Assembly: GCF_002086285.1 (NCBI RefSeq)
Contig: NZ_MVHU01000006.1
Span: 62,001 to 126,000 of the forward strand
From: Mycolicibacter kumamotonensis
Lineage (GTDB): Bacteria > Actinomycetota > Actinomycetes > Mycobacteriales > Mycobacteriaceae
Direction of reading: 5' to 3'
DNA length: 64,000 bases
Position 1 is the first letter of the stretch. Each line of letters begins with the position of its first letter. Below the pieces are notes generated by a model. That model searched no databases. It was not told where the DNA came from and saw only the letters and a program-made list of their open reading frames with translations. The position numbers and the translations under genes were made by a program. This document shows, piece after piece, positions 50,882 through 59,399 of the stretch.

Positions 50882-50906
50882 CCGCGATCGGCGGCGCCGA
50901 CCGCGG
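50882..50906. promoter_or_regulatory. Inverted repeat in the malQ-glgX divergent promoter region
   Basis: CCGCGATCGGC (50882-50892) and GCCGACCGCGG (50896-50906) form 11-base arms matching at 10 of 11 positions, with a 3-base spacer. It lies roughly midway in the 188-base gap that must hold promoters for both glucan operons. An operator for a local or global regulator is possible, as is a simple GC-rich hairpin. Confidence 0.35.
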
Positions 50907-51010
50907 CCCTGACCGTAATGTCGTAGGCGGGCCTAGTTTGAGCGCCCGGCAGGCGGGTAGCCACACCCCGGCCGAGGTGTCGCGGAATCGAAAGTCTTGG
51001 ATGAGATTGG

Positions 51011-53209
51011 GTGAATATGGGCGCTACCCGAGATCCAGCGAAGACGGTCACCGCTGCCCCGGCTTCAGCCGAGAGCGTGTCGCACAGCACCTGGCCGGGC
51101 AACAGCGCCCCGCTCGGAGCCGGCTACGACGGCGGGGGAACCAACTTCGCCCTGTTCTCCGAGATCGCCGAGCAGGTCGATCTGTGCCTGATCGACGACA
51201 GCGGTAACCAGACCTGCATCCCGCTCGAGGAGGTGGACGGCTACGTCTGGCACGCCTACCTGCCGACGGTGTCGCCGGGGCAGCATTACGGCTTCCGGGT
51301 GCACGGGCCGTTCGATCCGCCGGCCGGGCACCGCTGTGATTCCAGCAAGCTACTGCTGGACCCGTACGGCAGGGCGTTCGACGGCGACTTCGACTTCACT
51401 CAGGCGCTGTTCTCCTACGACATGGCAGCGGGCGAAGAGCCACCGCGAACCGAAACCCTGCCGAGGGTCGACTCGCTCGGTCACACCATGACCAGCGTGG
51501 TGATCAACCCGTACTTCGACTGGGCAACCGATCGGCCGCCCAAGACTCCCTACAACGAGACGATCATTTACGAGACGCATGTGAAAGGCATGACGCAGAC
51601 CCATCCGGGTATCCCGGAGGAACTGCGCGGCACCTATGCGGGGCTGGCTCACCCGGTGATCATCGACCACCTCGAGTCGCTCAATGTCACGGCGATCGAG
51701 CTGATGCCGGTACACCAGTTCATGCACGACGATCGCCTGCTGAAGATGGGTCTGCGGAACTACTGGGGTTACAACACTTTCGGGTTCTTCGCCCCGCATA
51801 GCCAGTACGCGGCGAATCAGCAGCCCGGCGCAGCGGTCGCGGAGTTCAAGACGATGGTGCGGACCTTCCATGAGGCCGGCATCGAGGTGATCCTCGACGT
51901 GGTCTACAACCACACCGCCGAAGGCAACCACCTCGGCCCGACCATCAACTTCCGGGGAATCGACAACGCCGCCTATTACCGGCTCGTCGACGACGATCGC
52001 AGCATGTATATGGATTACACCGGCACCGGAAACAGCCTCAACGCGCGTCACCCGCATGCGCTGCAGCTGATCATGGATTCACTGCGGTACTGGGTGACCG
52101 AGATGCACGTGGACGGGTTCCGCTTCGATCTGGCATCGACCTTGGCCCGCGAGTTCTATGACGTCGACCGCCTTTCGGCCTTCTTCGACCTGATCCAGCA
52201 GGATCCGGTGGTCAGCCAGGTGAAGCTGATCGCCGAGCCGTGGGATGTGGGGGAAGGCGGTTACCAGGTCGGTAACTTTCCCGGCCTGTGGACCGAATGG
52301 AACGGCAAGTACCGCGACACCGTGCGTGATTACTGGCGCGGCGAGCCGGAAACGTTGGGCGAGTTCGCCTCCCGGCTTACCGGGTCATCGGATCTCTACG
52401 AGGCCACCGGACGACGCCCCGGCGCCAGCATCAACTTCGTCATCGCTCACGACGGATTCACGCTGCATGACCTGGTCTCCTACAACGAAAAACACAATGA
52501 GGCCAACGGTGACGACAACACCGACGGCGAGAGCCACAACCGGTCGTGGAACTGTGGCGTCGAAGGGCCCACCGACGACCCGGACATCCTGGCACTACGG
52601 GCGCGGCAGATGCGCAACATCATGGCCACCCTGATGCTGTCGCAAGGCACACCGATGCTCGCGCACGGCGACGAACTGGGCCGCACTCAGCGCGGCAACA
52701 ACAACGCCTACTGTCAGGATTCCGAAATCGCCTGGATGGATTGGTCGCTGGCGGAGAAGAACGCCGATCTGCTGGACTTCACCCGCCGCGTGACACGGCT
52801 TCGAAAGGACCACCCGGTGTTTCGCCGTCGCCGGTTCTTCGAGGGCCGGCCGGTACGCCACGGCGACGGGATCGGTGACATCGCCTGGTTCACCCCCGCC
52901 GGTCAGGAGATGAGCCAAGACGATTGGGACAACGGCTTCGACAAGTGCATCATGGTCTTCCTCAACGGTGAGGCGATCCGCGAGCCCGATGCGCGCGGTC
53001 AGCCAGTGGTGGACGACTCATTTCTGCTGTGCTTCAATGCGCACGCCGACACGGTCGGGTTCGCGGTTCCGGGCGGGGATTACGCCCAAGAGTGGTCCGT
53101 TGAACTGGACACCGCGCAGCCGCAGGCCCCGGCCGAGCAGGCTGTGCAGGCCGGCGAGGAGGTGCCCGTCGCGGGCCGCTCGCTGCTCGTCTTGCGGAAA
53201 GTGCGCTGA
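51011..53209 (+). CDS. treX: Glycogen debranching enzyme TreX/GlgX
   Basis: GH13_11 isoamylase-type enzyme hydrolysing alpha-1,6 branches so that TreY can act. 732 aa: N-terminal CBM48 (GTNFALFSEIAEQVDLCLIDD), barrel with ETHVKGMTQTHPGIP, nucleophile Asp in GFRFDLASTLAREF, acid/base Glu in LIAEPWDVGEGGYQVG, and Asp in IAHDGFTLHDLV. Start is GTG at 51011 or ATG at 51017. It is first of the plus-strand treX-treY-treZ operon, the same gene order as Rv1564c-Rv1562c. Called glgX in many genomes. Confidence 0.95.
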   Translation: MNMGATRDPAKTVTAAPASAESVSHSTWPGNSAPLGAGYDGGGTNFALFSEIAEQVDLCLIDDSGNQTCIPLEEVDGYVWHAYLPTVSPGQHYGFRVHGPFDPPAGHRCDSSKLLLDPYGRAFDGDFDFTQALFSYDMAAGEEPPRTETLPRVDSLGHTMTSVVINPYFDWATDRPPKTPYNETIIYETHVKGMTQTHPGIPEELRGTYAGLAHPVIIDHLESLNVTAIELMPVHQFMHDDRLLKMGLRNYWGYNTFGFFAPHSQYAANQQPGAAVAEFKTMVRTFHEAGIEVILDVVYNHTAEGNHLGPTINFRGIDNAAYYRLVDDDRSMYMDYTGTGNSLNARHPHALQLIMDSLRYWVTEMHVDGFRFDLASTLAREFYDVDRLSAFFDLIQQDPVVSQVKLIAEPWDVGEGGYQVGNFPGLWTEWNGKYRDTVRDYWRGEPETLGEFASRLTGSSDLYEATGRRPGASINFVIAHDGFTLHDLVSYNEKHNEANGDDNTDGESHNRSWNCGVEGPTDDPDILALRARQMRNIMATLMLSQGTPMLAHGDELGRTQRGNNNAYCQDSEIAWMDWSLAEKNADLLDFTRRVTRLRKDHPVFRRRRFFEGRPVRHGDGIGDIAWFTPAGQEMSQDDWDNGFDKCIMVFLNGEAIREPDARGQPVVDDSFLLCFNAHADTVGFAVPGGDYAQEWSVELDTAQPQAPAEQAVQAGEEVPVAGRSLLVLRKVR

Positions 53210-53212
53210 GGT

Positions 53213-55510
53213 ATGGCGCTCCCGGTGCTGTCCACTTACCGGTTACAGCTGCGCGGCCAGGAAAGCGGGTTCGCGTTCACCTTCGCCGACGCCGAACAGC
53301 TGCTGGACTATTTCGACGAACTCGGTGTGTCGCACCTCTACCTCTCACCGGTCATGACGGCGGTCCGCGGTTCGGCGCACGGGTATGACGTCGTGGATCC
53401 GACCACGGTGTCGGCCGAATTGGGCGGTGCGCAAGGACTGGCTCGGCTGTCAGCGGCGGCGCGCGCGCACGGGATCGGCCTGATCATCGATATCGTGCCC
53501 AACCACGTCGGGGTGGCACGCCCGGAGCAGAACCGGTGGTGGTGGGACGTCCTGAAGCATGGCCGGTCCTCGCAGTACGCCGCGTTCTTCGACATCGACT
53601 GGGAGCTCGGTGACGGCCGAATCATCCTGCCGGTCTTGGGCTCTGACGGCGACATCGCCGACCTGGTGGTCGACGGCGAGGTGCTGCGGCTGGGAGATCT
53701 GGTGTTCCCGGTCGCGCCCGGCACCGGCACCGGCAGCGGCGCGCAAGTCCACGACCGCCAGCACTATCGGTTGGTCGGGTGGCGTGACGGCAGCTGCGGA
53801 TACCGCCGGTTCTTTTCCATCACATCACTGGCCGGGCTGCGTCAAGAGGATCAGGCGGTGTTCGACGCCTGGCACGCCGAGCCGTCTCGCTGGTTCGAGG
53901 ACGGCCTCGTCGACGGCCTGCGGGTCGATCACCCGGATGGGCTGTCGGACCCGGTCGGGTATCTGCAACGACTGCGCGCGCTGGTGGGACCCGACGCCTG
54001 GATCGTCGTCGAAAAGATTCTGGCCGTTGACGAGTCGCTCGAACCGAGCCTTCCGGTGGCCGGCTCTACCGGCTACGACGTGCTGCGGGAGATCGGCGGG
54101 CTGTTCATCGACCCCGACGGTGAGCCCGCCCTGACCGAGCTGTTCGAAACCGCCGGGGTCGACTACCGCGCGATGCCGATGTTGCTGACCGAACAGAAGG
54201 AGATCGCCGCGACCGAGACGCTGGCCAGCGAGCTGGCCCGGCTGCGCCGTTGCGTGGTCGGCGCCACCGGTGTCGAGCATCCGCTGCTGGGTGAGGCCAT
54301 CGTGGGGCTGCTCGGCCGGGTCGGCGTCTACCGCAGCGACTACCCGGGACTGGCGGCGACACTGCCCGTTGCGCTGGCCGAACTCCAAGCGGAGAAACCG
54401 GAGCTCGGTGAACCGCTGCAACTGGTTGCGGCCGCGATCTCCGACCACCGGGAATCCGCGGTGCGCCTGCAGCAGCTGTGCGGGGCGGTGACGGCCAAGG
54501 CAACCGAGGACTGCATGTTCTACCGTGATGCCAGGCTGGTGTCGCTGAACGAAGTCGGCGGCGACCCCCGACGTTTCGGGGTGGGGCCGGCTGAATTTCA
54601 TCAGCGGGCAGCTACCAGGGCTTTACGCTGGCCGCACACGATGACCACCCTGTCCACCCACGACACCAAACGCGGCGAGGATGTGCGGGCCCGCATCGGC
54701 GTGCTGTCGCAGGTGCCGTCCCTGTGGGCCGAATTCGTCGCCCGGTGGGAGGCCAGCGCCCCGTCGCCTGACCTGGCGACGGGACTGTTCCTGTGGCAGA
54801 ACATTTTCGGTGTGTGGCCGGTCGACGGCGAAGTGACCACCGCACTGCGCGAGCGGTTGCACGCCTATGCCGAGAAGGCTGTACGCGAAGCGGCGCGGCG
54901 TACCACATGGCACGATCCGGACACCGAGTTCGAGGCGGAGATGCACGGTTGGCTCGACGACATCCTCGACGGGCCCATTGCGCGACAGCTGACCGAACTG
55001 GTCGGCGAACTCGTTCCGCACATCGAAAGCGACATCCTGGGCCAAAAACTCTTGGCGTTGACCGTTCCCGGCATCCCGGACGTGTATCAGGGCACCGAAC
55101 TGTGCGACGACAGTCTGGTCGACCCGGACAATCGGCGGCCCGTCGACTACGCGGCGCTGCGCGCGGAGCTCACGTCGCTACGCCACCCGAAGATGCGGGT
55201 GGTCGCCGCGGCGCTGCGGATGCGCCGAACGCGCCCCGACACCTTCCTGCGCGGCGGCTATCACCCCGTCCTGGCGTCGGGCCCGGCCTCAGAGCACATC
55301 GTCGCGTTTCGCCGGGGCGAGGACGTGGTGGTGGCGGTGAGCCGCTGGACACTGCGCCTGCCCGAGGGCGGCTGGCGCGATACCGCCGTTGCGTTGCCGC
55401 CCGGTACCTGGGCCGACGTCCTCTCAGGCGGCAAACACAGTGGGCCGGCGGCGGTAGCCGAATTGTTCGCGACGCTGCCGGTCGCACTGTTGGAGCGTGT
55501 CGATGACTGA
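53213..55510 (+). CDS. treY: Maltooligosyltrehalose synthase TreY
   Basis: GH13_26 intramolecular transglucosidase converting the reducing-end glucose pair of a maltooligosaccharide to a trehalose unit. 765 aa. N-terminal STYRLQLRGQESGFAFTFADAE and HLYLSPVMTAVRGSAHGYDV are characteristic; catalytic Asp in LRVDHPDGLSDP, Glu in IVVEKILAVDE, and third Asp in LSTHDTKRGEDVRAR. The ATG at 53213 is 3 bases after treX; the stop overlaps the treZ start by 8 bases. Confidence 0.96.
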   Translation: MALPVLSTYRLQLRGQESGFAFTFADAEQLLDYFDELGVSHLYLSPVMTAVRGSAHGYDVVDPTTVSAELGGAQGLARLSAAARAHGIGLIIDIVPNHVGVARPEQNRWWWDVLKHGRSSQYAAFFDIDWELGDGRIILPVLGSDGDIADLVVDGEVLRLGDLVFPVAPGTGTGSGAQVHDRQHYRLVGWRDGSCGYRRFFSITSLAGLRQEDQAVFDAWHAEPSRWFEDGLVDGLRVDHPDGLSDPVGYLQRLRALVGPDAWIVVEKILAVDESLEPSLPVAGSTGYDVLREIGGLFIDPDGEPALTELFETAGVDYRAMPMLLTEQKEIAATETLASELARLRRCVVGATGVEHPLLGEAIVGLLGRVGVYRSDYPGLAATLPVALAELQAEKPELGEPLQLVAAAISDHRESAVRLQQLCGAVTAKATEDCMFYRDARLVSLNEVGGDPRRFGVGPAEFHQRAATRALRWPHTMTTLSTHDTKRGEDVRARIGVLSQVPSLWAEFVARWEASAPSPDLATGLFLWQNIFGVWPVDGEVTTALRERLHAYAEKAVREAARRTTWHDPDTEFEAEMHGWLDDILDGPIARQLTELVGELVPHIESDILGQKLLALTVPGIPDVYQGTELCDDSLVDPDNRRPVDYAALRAELTSLRHPKMRVVAAALRMRRTRPDTFLRGGYHPVLASGPASEHIVAFRRGEDVVVAVSRWTLRLPEGGWRDTAVALPPGTWADVLSGGKHSGPAAVAELFATLPVALLERVDD

Positions 55511-57224
55511 CTTCGCCGTCTGGGCGCCGGCCCCCGCAGTCGTCGGCCTCGACGTCGACGGCGTGGCCCACCAGATGATCCGTACGGATGACGGCTGGTG
55601 GCGCACCACGCTCGAGGTAGCCCGCGATGCCCGCTACGGGTATCTGATCGATGACGATCCGCAGGTGCTGCCGGATCCGCGATCGGCCCGTCAGCCCGAC
55701 GGTGTGCACGCACGATCGGCGTTGTGGGATGAGACCGGCGCGACGTGGACCGATAACGACTGGGCGGGGCGAAGCGTCGAAGGTGCGGTGATCTACGAGT
55801 TGCACATCGGCACCTTCACACCGGCGGGCACCTTCGATTCCGCCATCGAGAAACTGGACCACTTGGTCGATCTGGGTGTCGACTTCGTGGAACTGATGCC
55901 CGTCAACGCCTTTTCCGGCACGCACGGCTGGGGATACGACGGTGTGCTGTGGTACGCGGTACATGAACCCTATGGCGGCCCGGATGGATTGGTGCGCTTC
56001 GTCGATGCCTGTCACGGCCGCGGCCTGGGCGTGCTGATCGATGCCGTGTTCAACCACCTCGGCCCGTCCGGGAATTACCTGCCGCGGTTCGGGCCCTACC
56101 TGACCGAGGCACGAAACCCCTGGGGCAACGCCGTCAACATCGACGGTGCCGACTCCGACGAGGTGCGCCGCTACATCGTCGACTGCGCGCTGCGCTGGAT
56201 GCGGGTCTTCCACGCCGACGGGCTGCGACTCGATGCCGTGCATGCGCTGGTCGACACCACGGCGATCCACATTCTCGAGGAGTTGTCCGCTGAAACCGAC
56301 GTGCTCGCAGCCCAATTGGGCCGTCCGCTCTCGCTGATCGCCGAAAGCGACCGTAACGACCCCCGGACCATCACCCCCCGCGAGGCCGGTGGCTACGGGA
56401 TCGCCGCGCAGTGGGATGACGACATCCACCACGCCATTCACACCGCGGTCTCCGGGGAGCGGCAAGGCTACTACGCCGACTTCGGCAGCATCGCCACCCT
56501 GGCGACCACGTTGCGGGAGGGCTTTTTCCACGCGGGCACCTATTCGTCGTTTCGACGGCGGCGTCACGGCCGTCCACTGCCCACCGCACTGATTCCGGCT
56601 ACCCGGCTGTTGGCCTACACCTGCACCCACGATCAGGTCGGCAACCGGGCGCTCGGTGACCGCCCATCGCAGAACCTGACCGCCGGGCAGCTCGCGGTCA
56701 AAGCCGCACTCGCGCTTTTCTCGCCGTATACCGCAATGCTTTTCATGGGGGAGGAATGGGGTGCGCGGACCCCATTCCAATTCTTCACCTCGCATGAGGA
56801 CCCCCAGGTGGCACGCGCTACCGCCGAAGGCCGCAAGGCCGAGTTCGCCGAGCACGGCTGGGACGCCGACGAGATTCCGGACCCGCAGGACCCGGCAACC
56901 TTCCAGCGATCGAAGCTGGACTGGGACGAGGTCCACGACCAGGGCCATCGCCGGCTGCTCGGGTTCTACCAAGCGCTGATCAGGCTGCGTGACGCAGCGG
57001 ATCTGGCCGATCCCTGGCTGAGTCACCTCGGGGTCGACTACGACGAGGACAACCGATGGATCACCATGCGCCGCGGCGGCCTGCTGCTGGTCTGCAATCT
57101 GGCACAGGCCGCAGTGACCGTGCCGGTACACGGCGAGCTGATGCTGGCCTGGGGATCGCCGAGGTTCGAGGATGGTGCCGTACAGCTGCCGGGGCATTCG
57201 CTGGTGGTGCTGCAGACGGCGTGA
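55503..57224 (+). CDS. treZ: Malto-oligosyltrehalose trehalohydrolase TreZ
   Basis: GH13_10 enzyme that hydrolyses trehalose from the end of maltooligosyltrehalose. 573 aa from the ATG at 55503; a GTG two codons upstream (55497) is possible. N-terminal CBM48-like domain (FAVWAPAPAVVGLDVDG), catalytic Asp in GLRLDAVHALVD, Glu in LIAESDRNDPR, and CTHDQVGNRALGDR. FMGEEWGARTPFQFF completes the barrel. The ATG is inside the end of treY, so expression is coupled. It is the last gene of the glucan block. Confidence 0.95.
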   Translation: MTDFAVWAPAPAVVGLDVDGVAHQMIRTDDGWWRTTLEVARDARYGYLIDDDPQVLPDPRSARQPDGVHARSALWDETGATWTDNDWAGRSVEGAVIYELHIGTFTPAGTFDSAIEKLDHLVDLGVDFVELMPVNAFSGTHGWGYDGVLWYAVHEPYGGPDGLVRFVDACHGRGLGVLIDAVFNHLGPSGNYLPRFGPYLTEARNPWGNAVNIDGADSDEVRRYIVDCALRWMRVFHADGLRLDAVHALVDTTAIHILEELSAETDVLAAQLGRPLSLIAESDRNDPRTITPREAGGYGIAAQWDDDIHHAIHTAVSGERQGYYADFGSIATLATTLREGFFHAGTYSSFRRRRHGRPLPTALIPATRLLAYTCTHDQVGNRALGDRPSQNLTAGQLAVKAALALFSPYTAMLFMGEEWGARTPFQFFTSHEDPQVARATAEGRKAEFAEHGWDADEIPDPQDPATFQRSKLDWDEVHDQGHRRLLGFYQALIRLRDAADLADPWLSHLGVDYDEDNRWITMRRGGLLLVCNLAQAAVTVPVHGELMLAWGSPRFEDGAVQLPGHSLVVLQTA

Positions 57225-57238
57225 CTGCCCGTCCAGCC

Positions 57239-57450
57239 TCAGGTGCTGCGGTGCCGTAGATGGGCTCCGGTGCGGTGGATCGGAACATTCTCACCCGGGT
57301 GGGTGTGCTTCTTGAACGGCATCACTTCTGGTGGTGGCCGAGGTCTTCGCCTGCTTCGCCACGCCCACGATGCGGCCTTCGAGGTTGCTTCGCGGACCGG
57401 TAGTTGAAGTAGACGGCGTCCCCTACTTTGAAGTCATCGCCGGCCGTCAT
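57239..57450 (-). pseudogene. Remnant of a small gene, possibly Tudor/DUF2945-like
   Basis: An ATG at 57450 opens TAGDDFKVGDAVYFNYRS, which looks like the start of a small Tudor-type (DUF2945) protein. In that frame the sequence then becomes Arg/Pro-rich nonsense and stops at 57322. A plausible continuation, LEGRIVGVAKQAKTSATT, is in another frame, and GENVPIHRTGAHLRH is in a third, ending at 57239. Two frameshifts would be needed to join them. It lies in the 333-base stretch (57225-57557) between treZ and the Rv3572-like gene; the rest of that stretch shows nothing. The family suggestion is weak. Confidence 0.35.
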
Positions 57451-57557
57451 CTCGCGCCTCCGATCGTCGGTTTCTCGGCGAGCGTGCAACCAGCGCGAAA
57501 ATCCCGCACGGTGTACACGTTCGGCGGGTAGCCCCGGGCGAACCCGCGTAAACCCGG

Positions 57558-58115
57558 CTAGAAGACCGTCTGGGCGCAGGTGGACGGCGTGGTCAGATTG
57601 ACCCCGCTGTAGACCACCTGCACGTGGGTGCAGACGATCACGTTGGCGTCGGTCTTGGGCTGGCCGGTGGAGTACTCCAAAACATCGATGCTGCCGTTGG
57701 TCTGGTACTTCTCCGGTGGGCCCTCGCCGTAGTACATCGATTGGATCACCGCGCCGGTGCCGTCCTTGAACACCTTCGTTCCCGGCCCGCCGCGGTCCTT
57801 GAACCAGCCCTCGCCGCCGTCGGTGTGCACGTCGAGATAGGCGGTCCGCTTCGACGAGCGGATCTCGGTGCTTTGGCGGGCCCACAGGTCGGGCGGGAAG
57901 CCGACCAATCCCTCCGGGGTCTGCAGGCGCACCCCGACGGTGAACCGACACAGGGGCGGTGCAGCGCAGTCGACCCAGCTGTGAGTCTGCAGCTGGTCGA
58001 CGTCGTTGACCGGGAACAACGTGGTCTTGGTGTCACTGGCCGCCGCGGAGACCGCGGGCGGGACCAGCGCGGCCAACAGCGTCAACGCCGCCGGCATCAT
58101 CAGGAACCGCTTCAT
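57558..58115 (-). CDS. Secreted protein (Rv3572-like)
   Basis: A 185-aa exported protein equivalent by position to Rv3572. Signal peptide KRFLMMPAALTLLAALVPPAVSAAA, no lipobox. The mature part contains four cysteines (SWVDCAAPPLC near the N-terminus; VIVCTHVQVVY and STCAQTVF at the end) likely forming disulfides, and a WARQSTEIRSSKRTAYLDVHTDGGEGWF block. No enzymatic motif is seen. It lies 23 bases after kshB on the same strand, so may share the KstR-controlled transcript. In M. tuberculosis it neighbours fadE34; here the glucan block separates them. Confidence 0.8.
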   Translation of the reverse strand: MKRFLMMPAALTLLAALVPPAVSAAASDTKTTLFPVNDVDQLQTHSWVDCAAPPLCRFTVGVRLQTPEGLVGFPPDLWARQSTEIRSSKRTAYLDVHTDGGEGWFKDRGGPGTKVFKDGTGAVIQSMYYGEGPPEKYQTNGSIDVLEYSTGQPKTDANVIVCTHVQVVYSGVNLTTPSTCAQTVF

Positions 58116-58138
58116 GTCGCACCAACCTAGACCCGGGG

Positions 58139-59251
58139 TCACTCGTCGTAGGTTACTTCCACCGAATCCGTCTCGGGGTGGGCCTGGCAGGCCAGGATCA
58201 GGCCCTCGGCGAGGTCCTGAGGCTCCAGCACGTCGTTGACCTCCATGGTGACCTTGCCGTTCTTCAAAACGCAGGCGCAGGCGCCGCAGTGCCCCTCCCG
58301 GCAGGAGAACGGGGCATCGAGACCCTTGTCGAGCAGCAGGTCCAGCAGCTTGACGTGGCGGGGCCACTCAACGGTGTGGGTCTCGCCGTCCAACTCGACC
58401 GCGACGGTGGCCGGCGCGGTCTCCTGCGCACCTTCCGGCGCCTCGGTGATCTTGACCGCCGCGAACGGGTCGCTGTCCAGCGACTTGAACACCTCGAGAT
58501 GAACCTGCTCGGCCGGGACGTTCAACGCCTCCAGGGCGTCCCGCGAAGCCTGCATGAACGGGCCCGGGCCGCAGATGAAGGCCTGTCGGTCGGTGAAGGG
58601 GGCGCTCAGCTGGGCCAGCGCCGCGGCGCTCGGCAAGCCCTGCAGCGACTCCAGCCAGTGCACGACGGTCAGCCGATCGGGGTACTTGGCGGCCAGTTCG
58701 CGCAGCGCGGTGCCGAAGATCACCGATCGCTCGTCGCGATTGGCGTAGACCAGCGTCACCTTGCCGTTGCCTTGCGACAGCGCCGATTTGCAGATCGCCA
58801 TCATCGGCGTGATTCCGCTGCCGGCGGCCAGCAGCAGGAAGTCGGTGTCCAGCGACTTGGGCACGAAGGTGCCCGACGGCGCCAGCACGTGGATCCGCAT
58901 CCCGGGCTTGGCGTGGTCGCACAGCCAGTTCGACGCGTAGCCGTCCGCGGTCCGTTTGACGGTCACGGTCAGCGAGTCGTCGGTGAACGGGGAACTGCAC
59001 AGCGAGTAGCAGCGGGCCACGGAGCCGGTGCGGTCGCTGGGGATCCGCAGCGTCAGGAACTGGCCCGGTGAGTACTTCAGCCGCTGCGCGGGGATCTCCG
59101 GATCGTCGGGCCCATCGGGAACCCCGAACACCAGCGAGCAGGCATCGTCGGTCTCGGCGATGACTTGCGCGATCTGCAATTCCAGGACGTGACTACCCAG
59201 TGGTTCGTCCGGAATGGTCGCCGCCACAGCCCGCCCCTCATCGTCGGTCAT
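58139..59251 (-). CDS. kshB: 3-ketosteroid 9-alpha-hydroxylase reductase KshB
   Basis: Ferredoxin-NADH reductase that passes electrons to the oxygenase KshA for 9-alpha-hydroxylation of androstadienedione, which opens ring B. 370 aa: FAD domain with ARCYSLCSSP (RxYS motif), NADH domain (LLLAAGSGITPMMAICKSAL; FICGPGPFMQ) and a C-terminal plant-type 2Fe-2S ferredoxin with CREGHCGACAC and a later LACQA cysteine. The ATG at 59251 lies 3 bases from a KstR operator. kshA is not in the window. Equivalent to Rv3571. Confidence 0.95.
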   Translation of the reverse strand: MTDDEGRAVAATIPDEPLGSHVLELQIAQVIAETDDACSLVFGVPDGPDDPEIPAQRLKYSPGQFLTLRIPSDRTGSVARCYSLCSSPFTDDSLTVTVKRTADGYASNWLCDHAKPGMRIHVLAPSGTFVPKSLDTDFLLLAAGSGITPMMAICKSALSQGNGKVTLVYANRDERSVIFGTALRELAAKYPDRLTVVHWLESLQGLPSAAALAQLSAPFTDRQAFICGPGPFMQASRDALEALNVPAEQVHLEVFKSLDSDPFAAVKITEAPEGAQETAPATVAVELDGETHTVEWPRHVKLLDLLLDKGLDAPFSCREGHCGACACVLKNGKVTMEVNDVLEPQDLAEGLILACQAHPETDSVEVTYDE

Positions 59252-59254
59252 AAC

Positions 59255-59268
59255 TAGAACAGGTTACA
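59255..59268. promoter_or_regulatory. KstR operator at kshB
   Basis: TAGAACAGGTTACA matches TnnAACnnGTTnnA at every fixed position. It abuts the kshB start codon (3 bases away), so repressor binding would block a short-leader or leaderless transcript. Confidence 0.75.
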
Positions 59269-59322
59269 GAAAACCGGTCTGGTATCGCTACCAGCCGCAG
59301 GAACACCCCGCTCGACACAAAT

Positions 59323-59336
59323 CGGAACGTGTTCTA
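59323..59336. promoter_or_regulatory. KstR operator at hsaA
   Basis: CGGAACGTGTTCTA matches the KstR consensus TnnAACnnGTTnnA except for the first base. It lies 64 bases upstream of the hsaA start, in the divergent kshB-hsaA gap. Confidence 0.7.
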
Positions 59337-59399
59337 ATCTCACTCTAGGCTGGTTGAAAAACCGGGCCGCTTACCTGCTCACTCCTGGGAGGCAATCTA

